Assembly (NCBI RefSeq): GCF_017495225.1
Contig: NZ_JAFEIG010000020.1
Location: 434,001-498,000, forward strand
Reading direction: 5' to 3'
DNA: 64,000 nt
From: Daejeonella sp.
Lineage (GTDB): Bacteria > Bacteroidota > Bacteroidia > Sphingobacteriales > Sphingobacteriaceae
The position numbers and the translations under genes are program-made. Of the stretch, positions 38,180-46,887 are shown piece after piece. Numbering within the stretch: the stretch's first letter is position 1; each line of letters starts with the position of its first letter. The notes under the pieces were generated by a model, which saw only the letters and a list, made by a program, of their open reading frames with translations, was not told the origin of the DNA and did not search any database.

Positions 38180-38920
38180 TTAATTCAACTGCTCACTAAT
38201 CATTCCAAAGCGTCGTTCACGTTTTTGAAAGTCAATAACAGCCTCAAAGAGGTCCTCCCGCCTGAAATCAGGCCATAATTTTGAAGTGAAATATAATTCA
38301 GAATAAGCTATTTGCCATAACATATAATTACTAATTCGGTGTTCACCACTAGTTCGAATCATCAATTCAGGATCTGGCATGTCTCCCGTATTTAAATGAG
38401 TCGAAAAAAGCTCTTCGGTGATGTCATCTGCGTTTAATTCACCATCCCTTACCTTAATTGCAATCGTCTTGGCTGCTTCGGTAATTTCCCACCTCGAGCT
38501 ATAACTTAAAGCTAATGTTAAGGTACAATTGGTATTTCCCGAGGTTTTTTCGATTGCCTCTTGTAGTTGACGAAAACATCTTTCTGGTAATGAACTTAAA
38601 TTCCCAATAGCATTTAATCGAACACCATTTTCCATTAATGTTTTTGTCTCCTTACTAATAGTAGAAACCAATAATTCCATAAGAGCCATTACTTCAAGCT
38701 TAGGACGGTTCCAATTTTCAGTGGAAAAAGCATAAAGAGTTAGATATTTAATTCCAAGCTGAACAGCCCCCTCAACGGTATCGCGAACAGCTAAAACACC
38801 ATTTTGATGCCCAAAAACACGCAACTTTCCCTTCTCCTTGGCCCAACGTCCATTTCCATCCATTATCACTGCCAAATGCTTTGGCAAACGGTTTTTATCT
38901 ATCTGATCAAGTAAACTCAT
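38180..38920 (-). CDS. uppS: Isoprenyl transferase (undecaprenyl diphosphate synthase)
   Basis: 246 residues, normal for the cis-prenyltransferase family. It makes the lipid carrier for cell-wall and O-antigen precursors. The FPP site and catalytic Asp are in 'VIMDGNGRWAKEKGK' and 'RVFGHQNGV', and the IPP site in 'LMIRTSGEHRISNYMLWQIA'. It is followed on the minus strand by bamA after 61 bases. Its start codon lies next to a 240-base AT-rich gap holding a distant TAACTTTG element. Its position next to bamA and skp is a common arrangement. Confidence 0.96.
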   Translation of the reverse strand: MSLLDQIDKNRLPKHLAVIMDGNGRWAKEKGKLRVFGHQNGVLAVRDTVEGAVQLGIKYLTLYAFSTENWNRPKLEVMALMELLVSTISKETKTLMENGVRLNAIGNLSSLPERCFRQLQEAIEKTSGNTNCTLTLALSYSSRWEITEAAKTIAIKVRDGELNADDITEELFSTHLNTGDMPDPELMIRTSGEHRISNYMLWQIAYSELYFTSKLWPDFRREDLFEAVIDFQKRERRFGMISEQLN

Positions 38921-39025
38921 CGAATCATTTTAACGTAAAAAATGGAATAATTTTACAAAACAAAAACAATTTGATTTGTAAAAATTAAAAGCCTTGAAAG
39001 AAAATTGTTCCAAAATTTCGAAATG

Positions 39026-39033
39026 CAAAGTTA
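39026..39033 (-). promoter_or_regulatory. Candidate promoter -7 element upstream of uppS
   Basis: On the minus strand TAACTTTG occurs about 105 bases before the uppS ATG, in the 240-base gap 38921-39160. This gives a longer leader than at other genes. There is no clear -33 TTTG. The rest of the gap is AT-rich with nothing recognisable. Confidence 0.35.
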
Positions 39034-39160
39034 TGACTAAATTATGTTATTCCACTACAAGAAATTAAAAGAGAATGATAGTTAGTAAATGAACAATATT
39101 TTTCCCACAATAATAAACCCATCCATAAAAAACGTTCTATTTTAAATTTATTATCTCAAA

Positions 39161-39952
39161 TTAAAAAGTAGGACATTGAATCGGCACAAAAGTAAAGCTA
39201 AGAGTTATTCCAGCAAACATGTAGGTGTCGCGTGGTCTAAAATCGCCTCTTTGCGTTCCTGGAACACCAATTTTTGGGAAATATGATCGATCAGACAATG
39301 CTTGAGATATCGGAGTCTTAATAGGTATAACGCTAAAATCAGGATATCTACCACTAATATCATCCAAATAATCAGTAAATGCCGTACGATAGCCAATTTC
39401 TCCTATAATATTAAAATTACCTGCAATATTATACTTTACACCCAAACCATAAGGAATACTAATAGTCCTATTTTTATAGGTATAGTTTTCAGTTTCTGCT
39501 AGTCTAAGCGATACCTCTTCACCAGAATGTTTAGTCATGGGTTCAAAAGAAAGTGTGGCTATACCTGTAAATACATAGGGACTAAATCTCTTATTCCCGT
39601 AACTATACATATCTCCGGCCAAATATTTAAAGAAATTAAATTCAACTTGCATAGATAACTCTGAAACCTTAGAATAAAAATTTAAATTCCGGTCTCTTTG
39701 ATAGGGATTTGTTGATTTAGCATCATCACCTTGAATCTTTCCACTCATGTAAGCAAGCTTTGCCGACCAATAGCCGTCAAAATTTCTTTTAAACTGAGCT
39801 CCATGGGCAAAATCAGTAAATTTTTGCGGCCGAATAGGATTTATATCTCCCATATAACCGGAACTACCCACAAAAGCACCTACTTCCCATGTTTGTGCTG
39901 ATGCAGAAGTGCTTATTAAAAAAAAGAAAACAATAAATATCAATCTATGCAT
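39161..39952 (-). CDS. DUF6089-type outer-membrane beta-barrel protein
   Basis: 263 residues with a signal peptide ('FLISTSASA', cleaved before QTWEVGAF). The mature part begins 'TWEVGAFVGSSGYMGDINPI' and alternates hydrophobic and polar residues in short strands, ending with 'FAGITLSFTFVPIQCPTF', which fits a small outer-membrane barrel. The protein resembles the Bacteroidota family known as DUF6089, usually found between uppS and nadK. Its function is not known. It is 16 bases downstream of nadK in the same transcript direction. Confidence 0.8.
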   Translation of the reverse strand: MHRLIFIVFFFLISTSASAQTWEVGAFVGSSGYMGDINPIRPQKFTDFAHGAQFKRNFDGYWSAKLAYMSGKIQGDDAKSTNPYQRDRNLNFYSKVSELSMQVEFNFFKYLAGDMYSYGNKRFSPYVFTGIATLSFEPMTKHSGEEVSLRLAETENYTYKNRTISIPYGLGVKYNIAGNFNIIGEIGYRTAFTDYLDDISGRYPDFSVIPIKTPISQALSDRSYFPKIGVPGTQRGDFRPRDTYMFAGITLSFTFVPIQCPTF

Positions 39953-39968
39953 GTATTACAAGCTAGCA

Positions 39969-40853
39969 TTAGTAATTTCTGGTATCAATTCCCCAAAGTA
40001 ATTTATTCCTTAACGTAGATAAATAATTTTCATTATTTAGCCTAATTAAATTGATTCCAAAGTCGGCCTTTCTTACACTAACTTTTATAGAAGTATCAAT
40101 TACTTCAGTTCTAGAATCACATGTAAGTAGATATTTAGAACTTCTACCTTCTATTTCAAAGGAAAGCACATTAGTATCCGATAAAACAATTGGTCTAACA
40201 TTAAGATTATGTGGCGAAATTGGGGTCACCACCATATTGCCAGATCTAGGAAAAACAATTGGTCCGCCACAACTTAAAGAATAGGCAGTAGAGCCCGTTG
40301 GAGTTGCCACAATTAGTCCATCTGCCCAGTAGGAGTTTAAAAAATCACCATTCAAATAGGCATGTACAATCATCATTGCAGAAGTATCTCGCTTATGAAT
40401 AGTAACATCATTTAATGCGAAATTTTCATTGCCAAATAAATTGAGTTCCGATTCAATGCAAAGCTGTACACGTTTGTCTAATGTAAACTCCTTGTTTATC
40501 AAACTTTTAATCGCAGAAGCGATTTCATCTTTGTTGATACTCGCCAAAAAGCCTAATCTGCCAAAATTAATACCAATTACAGGAATATTTGAATCACGAA
40601 TGAGAGTAACTGTATCGAGTAATGTACCATCACCACCGAGACTAATCATAACATCGACTTTAGATGAAATAAGATCTTGATAATTTTGATACAGGTGAAG
40701 TTTTTGGGCTGAATGTATTTTACCTGTGATAAACTGATTGTATTTATCATGTACATAGACTTCAATATCATTATCTGCTAGGATATTGAAAATCTGTTGA
40801 ACATGTGGTAAAACAGTGTTATTGAATTGCCTGCCGTAAATTGCAATCTTCAT
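39969..40853 (-). CDS. nadK: NAD kinase
   Basis: 294 residues. It phosphorylates NAD to NADP with ATP or polyphosphate. The GGDGT nucleotide motif is in 'ISLGGDGTLLDTV', followed by 'INFGRLGFLAS' and the conserved 'VATPTGSTAYSLSCGGP'. It sits between the CBS protein (nine bases upstream) and the DUF6089 gene, all minus. The order uppS-DUF6089-nadK-CBS is recurrent in this group. Confidence 0.97.
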   Translation of the reverse strand: MKIAIYGRQFNNTVLPHVQQIFNILADNDIEVYVHDKYNQFITGKIHSAQKLHLYQNYQDLISSKVDVMISLGGDGTLLDTVTLIRDSNIPVIGINFGRLGFLASINKDEIASAIKSLINKEFTLDKRVQLCIESELNLFGNENFALNDVTIHKRDTSAMMIVHAYLNGDFLNSYWADGLIVATPTGSTAYSLSCGGPIVFPRSGNMVVTPISPHNLNVRPIVLSDTNVLSFEIEGRSSKYLLTCDSRTEVIDTSIKVSVRKADFGINLIRLNNENYLSTLRNKLLWGIDTRNY

Positions 40854-40862
40854 ATTGAATTA

Positions 40863-41525
40863 TTAAATATCGAGGTAATTCATTAACTGATCATACCTAT
40901 CGGATGTACCATCGTGAGATTTGATATCGTTAAAAGTAGCCTTAACCACATAATTATACCTTAAAAAAGAAGCGATAATAGATGATATTTCAGTCCTATT
41001 CAGCTTTAGAGTAATTTCAAGCCTTGTAGAATCAGGGAATGACTCAACAAAAGAACTTAAAATTTGGGCATTATCAGATTCTACAATTTGGGCAATATGA
41101 GATAATGAATTGTTTCTATTATCAACCTCAAGTACAATTATTCCCCCGGGCTCCTTTGCAGAAGTAAGGGTAGCGAAATGCTCTATGATTGTATTGATAG
41201 ATATTACTCCTTTGTAATTTTTATTCGCATCAAGAACAGGCAATAAACTTAATTTTTGTTCATAAAAAAGGCGAATTACATCATAAATATGCTGCTCTTC
41301 ATATACAAAGGGACTGTAAAGAGACAAACTAAGCGCAGCTACAGGAAGAGCATGATCATGAACTTCAAGGATATCATGATCAGATACAAGACCCATATAT
41401 TGCTTATTATCAACTATAGGCATATGGTTTACACGAAACTCGGCCATCTTATCAATAAGGTTCTGAATAGAATCAGAAGACCTTACTGGTGTAATAGCTA
41501 CAGATATGAGTTCGTGAGCATACAT
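40863..41525 (-). CDS. Tandem CBS-domain protein with C-terminal ACT-like region
   Basis: 220 residues. Two CBS repeats cover about residues 1-120: 'MYAHELISVAITPVRSSDSI' with 'MPIVDNKQYMGLVSDHDILE', then 'QKLSLLPVLDANKNYKGVIS'. These fold into a module that binds adenine nucleotides or S-adenosyl compounds. The C-terminal region from about 130 ('GGIIVLEVDNRNNSLSHIAQ') resembles an ACT-type small-molecule domain. No enzymatic domain is present, so it is probably a sensor or modulator. Its gene is nine bases from nadK and nine bases after an alpha/beta hydrolase, so a link to NADP metabolism is a reasonable guess. Confidence 0.85.
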   Translation of the reverse strand: MYAHELISVAITPVRSSDSIQNLIDKMAEFRVNHMPIVDNKQYMGLVSDHDILEVHDHALPVAALSLSLYSPFVYEEQHIYDVIRLFYEQKLSLLPVLDANKNYKGVISINTIIEHFATLTSAKEPGGIIVLEVDNRNNSLSHIAQIVESDNAQILSSFVESFPDSTRLEITLKLNRTEISSIIASFLRYNYVVKATFNDIKSHDGTSDRYDQLMNYLDI

Positions 41526-41534
41526 AGTATTAAT

Positions 41535-42293
41535 TTAATAAATACGATCCAAAAACTTTTTTAAGTACGCATTAAATTCAATTGGTCTTTCCATCATAGG
41601 AGCATGACCGCATTTTTCAACCCAATTTAGTTCTGAATCAGGCAAAAGTTGATTAAATTCTACCGCCACTTCCGGTGGTGTAATTCTATCGTCTTTACCC
41701 CAAATTAAACAGACTGGGACTTTAATTTTGTGAATATCATTAGACATATTATGTCTAATCGCTGATTTGGCCATAGCCAAAATCTTAATTACTTTAATCC
41801 TATCATTTACCGTTTTATAAACTTCATCAACAAGTTCCTTTGTTGCAATTGCCGGATCATAAAAGGTAAATTCAACTTTGCTTTTAATAAAATCATAATC
41901 CTCTCTTTTTGGAAAAGATCCGCCAAAAGCATTCTCGTACAAACCTGAGCTTCCTGTTAAAACCAAAGATTTTACCTCTTCTGGATGATTTAAGGTATAA
42001 ATTAAACCTACATGTCCTCCCAATGAATTACCTAAAACGGTGATATTCTTTAGTTTTTTATATTTTACAAATTTATGAACAAATTTTGCCAGCGATTTAA
42101 CCCCTGTGCTTATAAGTGGTAAGTCATACAATGGTAATAATGGAATAATTACGCGGTAATCTTTCTTAAATTCATTAACCACATCGGTCCAATTGCTAAG
42201 TGCACCCATCAAACCATGAAGTAGTATTAGCACTTCGCCCTCACCCTCATCAATATATTTAAACCCGTTTTCTTCTTTTATCGAGAATTCCAT
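41535..42293 (-). CDS. Alpha/beta hydrolase
   Basis: 252 residues. The nucleophile elbow is 'GNSLGG' with Ser as the catalytic residue, the Asp is in 'LIWGKDDRITPPEV' and the His in 'CGHAPMMERP'. The oxyanion loop begins 'LLHGLMGALSNW'. It belongs to the large family of small soluble alpha/beta hydrolases (esterase/lactonase/haloperoxidase-like); substrate cannot be read from the sequence. It is the first gene upstream of the CBS-nadK group and lies nine bases from the CBS gene. Confidence 0.9.
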   Translation of the reverse strand: MEFSIKEENGFKYIDEGEGEVLILLHGLMGALSNWTDVVNEFKKDYRVIIPLLPLYDLPLISTGVKSLAKFVHKFVKYKKLKNITVLGNSLGGHVGLIYTLNHPEEVKSLVLTGSSGLYENAFGGSFPKREDYDFIKSKVEFTFYDPAIATKELVDEVYKTVNDRIKVIKILAMAKSAIRHNMSNDIHKIKVPVCLIWGKDDRITPPEVAVEFNQLLPDSELNWVEKCGHAPMMERPIEFNAYLKKFLDRIY

Positions 42294-42387
42294 AGAATTA
42301 TTAAGTACATGTTTGATGCTAAGATATAAGTCTATATCTTAATTTTGCATAAAATTAAATTTTATACTAAAAACAGATTTAATTTAA

Positions 42388-42840
42388 TTAATTACCTAAT
42401 AGTTCTTTTACAACTTCAGAAATTGTTTTTCCGTCTGCTTTACCTGCTAATTCCTTGTTAACCAAGCCCATTACCCTGCCCATATCCTTCATACTTGTAG
42501 CTCCTGTACGGGTTACAACCTCCTTAATATAGAAAATTATAGCATCACGATCCATTTGCTTTGGAAGGTAGGCCTCAATGACCTGCAATTCCTCATTTTC
42601 GATTTCAAAGAGATCGGGACGATTTTGCGCTTGATAAATATCTGCCGACTCCTTACGTTGCTTTACAAGCTTTTGAAGAACTTTAATTTCCATTTCTTCA
42701 GAAACCCCTTCTTCTGCACCTTTTTCTGTTTTTGCAAGCAATAAGGCCGCTTTAATGGCTCTTAATCCACGAAGCTTAGCACTGTCCTTATTCAGCATCG
42801 CTGCCTTTATATCTTGATCAATTGTTTGTTGAAGAGACAT
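42388..42840 (-). CDS. GatB/YqeY domain-containing protein
   Basis: 150 residues, normal for YqeY-like proteins. The helical GatB-like tRNA-binding domain is recognised from 'DIKAAMLNKDSAKLRGLRAI' and 'MKDMGRVMGLVNKELAGKAD', with the conserved final segment 'GKTISEVVKELL'. It is thought to contact tRNA or the amidotransferase complex, but its exact function is not firm. A TAATTTTG element lies 36 bases upstream of the ATG. Confidence 0.92.
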   Translation of the reverse strand: MSLQQTIDQDIKAAMLNKDSAKLRGLRAIKAALLLAKTEKGAEEGVSEEMEIKVLQKLVKQRKESADIYQAQNRPDLFEIENEELQVIEAYLPKQMDRDAIIFYIKEVVTRTGATSMKDMGRVMGLVNKELAGKADGKTISEVVKELLGN

Positions 42841-42875
42841 TAAATAAATGATTTAATAATTGGTTAGTTTTTTTT

Positions 42876-42883
42876 CAAAATTA
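42876..42883 (-). promoter_or_regulatory. Promoter -7 element of the YqeY gene
   Basis: On the minus strand TAATTTTG fits TAnnTTTG exactly and lies 36 bases before the ATG of the yqeY-like gene. No clear -33 TTTG. Confidence 0.4.
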
Positions 42884-42957
42884 CACAATCCTATTTACAT
42901 GACTACATAATATACAAATTTACCGATATTATTGTAGTATAAATGTAAAATCGGTTA

Positions 42958-43713
42958 TTATTCCCTCAATAGATGTGCTGTATTAGCTTGTGCTGTAGGC
43001 ATAACCAGCATATCGTTGATATTTACATGTGGTGGCCTAGAGGCTACAAACCAAATCGTTTCTGCTATATCTTGCGCATGAAGGGGTTCAAAACCTTCAT
43101 AAACCTTCTTTGCACGTTCTTTATCGCCATGGAACCTAACTTCAGAAAACTCAGTCTCAACTGCTCCAGGATGAATTGCTGTTACCTTAATTTTGTAAGG
43201 TAAAAGGTCTATACGCATAGCCTTATTCAATGAATCAACCGCATGCTTAGTTGCACAATAAACATTACCATTTTGATAAGTCTCTTTACCTGCAATTGAC
43301 CCAATATTAATGATATGCCCCGATCCATTTTTTATCATCCAATTAGAAACTATTTTGGTGACGAATAATAATCCCTTAATATTAGTATCTATCATTATCT
43401 CCCAATCTCTTGTGCTTCCTGAATTAATTGGATCTAAACCTTGGGATAAACCGGCATTATTGATCAAAACATCTACTTTTTTCCAATCATCCGTTAAGCT
43501 TTCAAGCTTAGCTACATCTTCCTTAATTTGAACATCCATGGTAATGGTATTTACACGGATTCCAAATTCGGACACTAACTGCCTAGCTAATGCGTCTAAA
43601 CGCTCAGTTCTTCTTCCCGTGAGAATAAGATCATATTTTTTATCGGCAAAAAGACGAGCACAAGCCTCGCCGATTCCAGCAGTTGCACCAGTGATTAAAG
43701 CTATTTTTGACAT
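42958..43713 (-). CDS. Short-chain dehydrogenase/reductase
   Basis: 251 residues. The NAD(P)-binding 'TGATAGIGEACARLF' and 'NNAGLS' motifs, and the catalytic Tyr and Lys in 'GNVYCATKHAVDSL', are intact. The Ser upstream ('INIGSIAGKET') completes the triad. It resembles the YdfG-type serine/3-hydroxy acid dehydrogenases of the SDR family, but the substrate is not established. It lies downstream of porT and 117 bases upstream of the YqeY gene. Confidence 0.93.
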   Translation of the reverse strand: MSKIALITGATAGIGEACARLFADKKYDLILTGRRTERLDALARQLVSEFGIRVNTITMDVQIKEDVAKLESLTDDWKKVDVLINNAGLSQGLDPINSGSTRDWEIMIDTNIKGLLFVTKIVSNWMIKNGSGHIINIGSIAGKETYQNGNVYCATKHAVDSLNKAMRIDLLPYKIKVTAIHPGAVETEFSEVRFHGDKERAKKVYEGFEPLHAQDIAETIWFVASRPPHVNINDMLVMPTAQANTAHLLRE

Positions 43714-43751
43714 AATATTTAAAATTCTAAATTAACAATTTCCATCAAAAG

Positions 43752-44489
43752 CTATTCAAAAAACAAACTGAACTGAATATTTCTTATAAAAAGCTTATCA
43801 ATGGGAGCAACATATGGGTTCGCCAATCTATCTGAGTCCAATAAAACACTTTTCCTTGTCTGAGAGAATTTTATTTCAGGCGACATTTTAAAGAATTCAA
43901 AATATAAATCAAAGCCGATACCTACTTCGTACCAAAGATTATTTTTAGTGTTTTTCAGAAATTTTGCTTCAGCAATTAAGTTGGAGTCATCTCTTTTCTT
44001 TTTAGAGATAATATCTAAACTGTACTTAGCCCCACCAATTACGTAGGCTCTAAAATTTCTTCTACGGTCGGATTTTAATTTTATACCCAAGGGAAGGTCA
44101 ATCATTGTGCCCTGAACAATACGCTGAGTAGAAAAATCAGAGTTTTCATACTCATAATTTACAACAGCATCCGAAAAAATCATTCCTGGAGTAAATCGTA
44201 AATTCGCATTTGTACCTAATTTAAGATCAGAAACAAAGCCTAAACCAAAGCCCTGTGTGGGGGTAGAGCTTAAGCTAACAAGGGGACTAGCAATTAATGG
44301 ATTTACAGGATTGGGTAATAGATCTCGCCATTCAGATAACTTCTGAATTTTAAACTCAGATGATACATATTTAAAATGGAATCCAAAATTCACTCTTTGT
44401 AAATCTACTCCCCCTCCATATGCTTCTTGGGCAGATAATTTAAAAGACGAAAGAAAGAAAAAAAACAGAAAAAGTACCTTTATTTTCAT
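43752..44489 (-). CDS. porT: PorT family outer-membrane barrel protein (type IX secretion)
   Basis: 245 residues with signal peptide ('FLFFFFLSSFKLSAQ'). The mature region is an eight-strand-like barrel with 'GFHFKYVSSEFKI', 'LRFTPGMIFSDAVVNYEYEN' and final strand 'IRNIQFSLFFE'. PorT is a component needed for assembly of the T9SS in Porphyromonas and Flavobacterium. The position after menG is the usual one in this phylum. It overlaps menG by four bases. No other T9SS component lies in this window, but a T9SS cargo does at 56411. Confidence 0.85.
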   Translation of the reverse strand: MKIKVLFLFFFFLSSFKLSAQEAYGGGVDLQRVNFGFHFKYVSSEFKIQKLSEWRDLLPNPVNPLIASPLVSLSSTPTQGFGLGFVSDLKLGTNANLRFTPGMIFSDAVVNYEYENSDFSTQRIVQGTMIDLPLGIKLKSDRRRNFRAYVIGGAKYSLDIISKKKRDDSNLIAEAKFLKNTKNNLWYEVGIGFDLYFEFFKMSPEIKFSQTRKSVLLDSDRLANPYVAPIDKLFIRNIQFSLFFE

Positions 44490-45217
44490 TTAACACCCGT
44501 ATAAATTGAACAGATACCAAACGTTAAAGGACGAAATTTGGTATTTTGATAGCCAACTTTCTGCATGAGCATATTGAAATTTTCTCCATCTGGAAAGGAT
44601 GCTACCGATTCTGGAAGATAAGTATATGCGCTGCTATCTTTGGAAAAAATCCGCCCAATAGTTGGCGTAACATATTTAAAATAGAAATTATAGGCCTGCT
44701 TCACCGGAAAAACCTTGGGTTTTGAGAATTCAAGAATTACTACTTTACCTCCCGGCTTCAATACCCGTAGCATATCGCTTAAGCCCTTTTCTAAATTTTC
44801 AAAATTTCGAACTCCAAAAGCAACTGTCACCGCATCAAAAGTATCATTATCAAATAATAACTTCTCAGAATCGCCTAAACGAACCTCAAACTTTTCATGC
44901 ATTTTACGCTTTTTGATTTTATCTCTAGCGATACTGAGCATGCCATCCGAAATATCAACCCCAATTATTTTTTCAGGATTAAGTGTTTTTATTGCCTCAA
45001 AAGCCAAATCACCAGTCCCCGTAGCTACATCAAGAATCAATGCAGGTTTGTTTGTTAAAAGCTCTTTAATGGCTATTTTTCTCCAGATCATATCGATTCC
45101 TAGAGACAAAAAATGGTTCAGAAAATCATAAGTTCCTGAAATATTATTGAACATGCTTGCTACTTGCTCTTTTTTAGTAGCATCAGAATCCTGATAAGGC
45201 CGTACAGTTTTAGACAT
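44486..45217 (-). CDS. menG: Demethylmenaquinone methyltransferase
   Basis: 243 residues from the ATG at 45217; the frame extends to 45298 but that part is unlike the family. MenG/UbiE methylates demethylmenaquinone with SAM, the last step of menaquinone synthesis. The SAM site is 'LDVATGTGDLAFEA' and the family signatures 'GTYDFLNHFLSLGID' and 'VTVAFGVRNFE' are present. A TATCTTTG promoter element ends three bases before the ATG. It overlaps porT by four bases. It fits with the UbiA-like and UbiD-like genes. Confidence 0.95.
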   Translation of the reverse strand: MSKTVRPYQDSDATKKEQVASMFNNISGTYDFLNHFLSLGIDMIWRKIAIKELLTNKPALILDVATGTGDLAFEAIKTLNPEKIIGVDISDGMLSIARDKIKKRKMHEKFEVRLGDSEKLLFDNDTFDAVTVAFGVRNFENLEKGLSDMLRVLKPGGKVVILEFSKPKVFPVKQAYNFYFKYVTPTIGRIFSKDSSAYTYLPESVASFPDGENFNMLMQKVGYQNTKFRPLTFGICSIYTGVK

Positions 45218-45220
45218 GCA

Positions 45221-45228
45221 CAAAGATA
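45221..45228 (-). promoter_or_regulatory. Promoter -7 element of menG, adjacent to the start codon
   Basis: On the minus strand TATCTTTG is followed by TGC and the menG ATG, the same arrangement as at guaA. It implies a transcript starting at or within the first bases of the gene. The -33 element is not obvious. Confidence 0.6.
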
Positions 45229-45321
45229 ATGGATTCAAGCTTGAGATAATAAAGCTATTATACCTTTTCGGAAGAAAACAAATAAAAATGACCTGCAAAC
45301 GATTGAATTACAGCTTCAGAC

Positions 45322-45351
45322 TTTAAACATTGCTTCATTATTCTAACTTTG
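45322..45351 (+). promoter_or_regulatory. Promoter of engB, adjacent to the start codon
   Basis: TTTA at 45322-45325 and TAACTTTG at 45344-45351 are spaced 18 bases apart. The ATG is at 45356, four bases after the element. It is divergent to menG. Confidence 0.6.
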
Positions 45352-45355
45352 CACT

Positions 45356-45958
45356 ATGATCATAAAAAGCGCAGAATTTCAATGCAGTAATACTAGGACA
45401 GATAAGTTACCACCTCCTGAATTACCGGAATATGCCTTTATTGGCCGCTCAAACGTAGGAAAATCTTCCCTAATAAATATGCTTGTCCAGAAAAAAGGCC
45501 TTGCAAAAACATCCCAAACACCCGGCAAAACGCAATTAATTAATCATTTTTTAATTAACGATAATTGGCAATTAGTCGATCTTCCGGGATATGGTTATGC
45601 AAAAACCTCTAGAAGTAATCGTGGTGAATGGCAAAAATTCATAAGTTATTACCTCAGAAACAGAGAAAATTTGCAATGCGTATTTGTTTTGGTTGATAGC
45701 CGACTAGATCCTCAAAAAATTGATATTGAATTTTGTTCTTGGCTTGGCGAGAATGGATTACCTTTTCAGATAATTTTTACAAAATCCGACAAGCAATCCA
45801 AAGTTAAGACAGATCAAAGTGTAGCAAAATTCAGAAAATCACTCTTAGAGATATTTGAAGAGGTTCCTACACACTATGTCACTTCCTCAGAAACTCAACA
45901 AGGACGTGATGAAATATTAAGTTTTATTAGCGATTTAAATAAGTCCTTTACCCGTTAA
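45356..45958 (+). CDS. engB: Ribosome biogenesis GTPase YihA/YsxC/EngB
   Basis: 200 residues, normal for EngB. It assists large-subunit ribosome assembly. The G1 motif 'GRSNVGKSS', G2 'KTSQTPGKTQ', G3 'DLPGYGYA' and G4 'TKSD' are all present. It is preceded by a consensus-like promoter and divergent to menG. The start ATG follows the promoter closely, suggesting a leaderless transcript. Confidence 0.97.
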   Translation: MIIKSAEFQCSNTRTDKLPPPELPEYAFIGRSNVGKSSLINMLVQKKGLAKTSQTPGKTQLINHFLINDNWQLVDLPGYGYAKTSRSNRGEWQKFISYYLRNRENLQCVFVLVDSRLDPQKIDIEFCSWLGENGLPFQIIFTKSDKQSKVKTDQSVAKFRKSLLEIFEEVPTHYVTSSETQQGRDEILSFISDLNKSFTR

Positions 45959-45962
45959 AAGC

Positions 45963-45994
45963 TTTAAAAAGCCCAAATCAATTCATTAATTTTG
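45963..45994 (+). promoter_or_regulatory. Promoter for the UbiA-like prenyltransferase
   Basis: TTTA at 45963-45966 and TAATTTTG at 45987-45994 are 20 bases apart; the TAnnTTTG matches exactly. The leader to the ATG at 46026 would be about 25-30 bases. Confidence 0.55.
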
Positions 45995-46025
45995 CCTTCC
46001 AGATCAATTAAACACTGAATTGTTG

Positions 46026-46886
46026 ATGAAAAAATATTTTTCTTTAGTATTGTTTGCACATACCATTTTTGCGATGCCATTTGCATTTATTGGGTTTTTT
46101 CTTGCTATTTCTAGTACTGAGCAGGAATTTAACTGGTTAAAACTCCTTTTGATGGTATTATGCATGGTTTTTGCACGAAATGCAGCCATGGCTTATAATC
46201 GCTACTTGGATAAAGACATTGATGCTCAAAATCCTAGAACTGCTATTCGCGATATCCCATCTGGAAAAATTAAACCAAATGAAGCCCTGATTTTTACCAT
46301 TATTAATAGCATACTTTTTATTCTTACAACACTATTCATAAACAAAATCTGCTTTTATTTGTCGCCCGTAGCACTTGCAGTAGTACTTGGCTATAGTTAT
46401 ACCAAACGATTTACACCATTATGCCACCTTGTATTAGGTTTAGGACTCGCACTGGCACCAATCGGAGCTTATTTAGTTGTTGCAGGCGAATTTGCTATGC
46501 TACCCATTTATTTTTCTCTTGCAGTTTTGTGTTGGGTAAGTGGGTTTGACATCATTTATGCACTTCAGGATGAGGAGTTTGACCGTAAAAATAATCTAAA
46601 CTCCATCCCCGCATGGCTAGGCAAAGAAAAAGCCTTAAAGGTCTCATCTATTCTTCATGTTCTTGCGGTTGTATTTGTAGCCCTACCCTATTTCAATTCA
46701 AATTTATCATGGTTTTACCTTGCTGGAGTATTGTTTTTTGCCCTTTTATTAATTTATCAACACAGCTTGGTTAAACCTAACGACCTTTCGAAAGTAGACC
46801 GTGCATTTTTTACAAGCAATGGCATTGCATCTGTGATTTTTGCAAGCTTCTTTTTATTAGACACTTACCTTCGTAATCAATTTTAA
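46026..46886 (+). CDS. UbiA family prenyltransferase (4-hydroxybenzoate polyprenyltransferase-like)
   Basis: 286 residues from the ATG at 46026; two TTG codons precede it. Nine membrane segments are suggested. The first Asp-rich motif is 'AMAYNRYLDKDIDAQNPRT', the second 'GFDIIYALQDEEFDRKNNLN'. UbiA enzymes add a polyprenyl chain to an aromatic ring. Since ubiquinone is not expected here, a role in menaquinone or futalosine-type quinone synthesis (MqnP-like) is inferred. It is followed two bases later by a peptidase gene. Confidence 0.9.
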   Translation: MKKYFSLVLFAHTIFAMPFAFIGFFLAISSTEQEFNWLKLLLMVLCMVFARNAAMAYNRYLDKDIDAQNPRTAIRDIPSGKIKPNEALIFTIINSILFILTTLFINKICFYLSPVALAVVLGYSYTKRFTPLCHLVLGLGLALAPIGAYLVVAGEFAMLPIYFSLAVLCWVSGFDIIYALQDEEFDRKNNLNSIPAWLGKEKALKVSSILHVLAVVFVALPYFNSNLSWFYLAGVLFFALLLIYQHSLVKPNDLSKVDRAFFTSNGIASVIFASFFLLDTYLRNQF

Positions 46887-46887
46887 T

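Noticed and set aside
42340..42347. Plus-strand TAATTTTG in the gap between the hydrolase and the YqeY gene
   Set aside because: It points away from both minus-strand genes and no plus-strand gene follows.
44715..45131. 138-residue open frame antisense to menG
   Set aside because: It is fully covered by a well-supported menG gene and shows no domain pattern.
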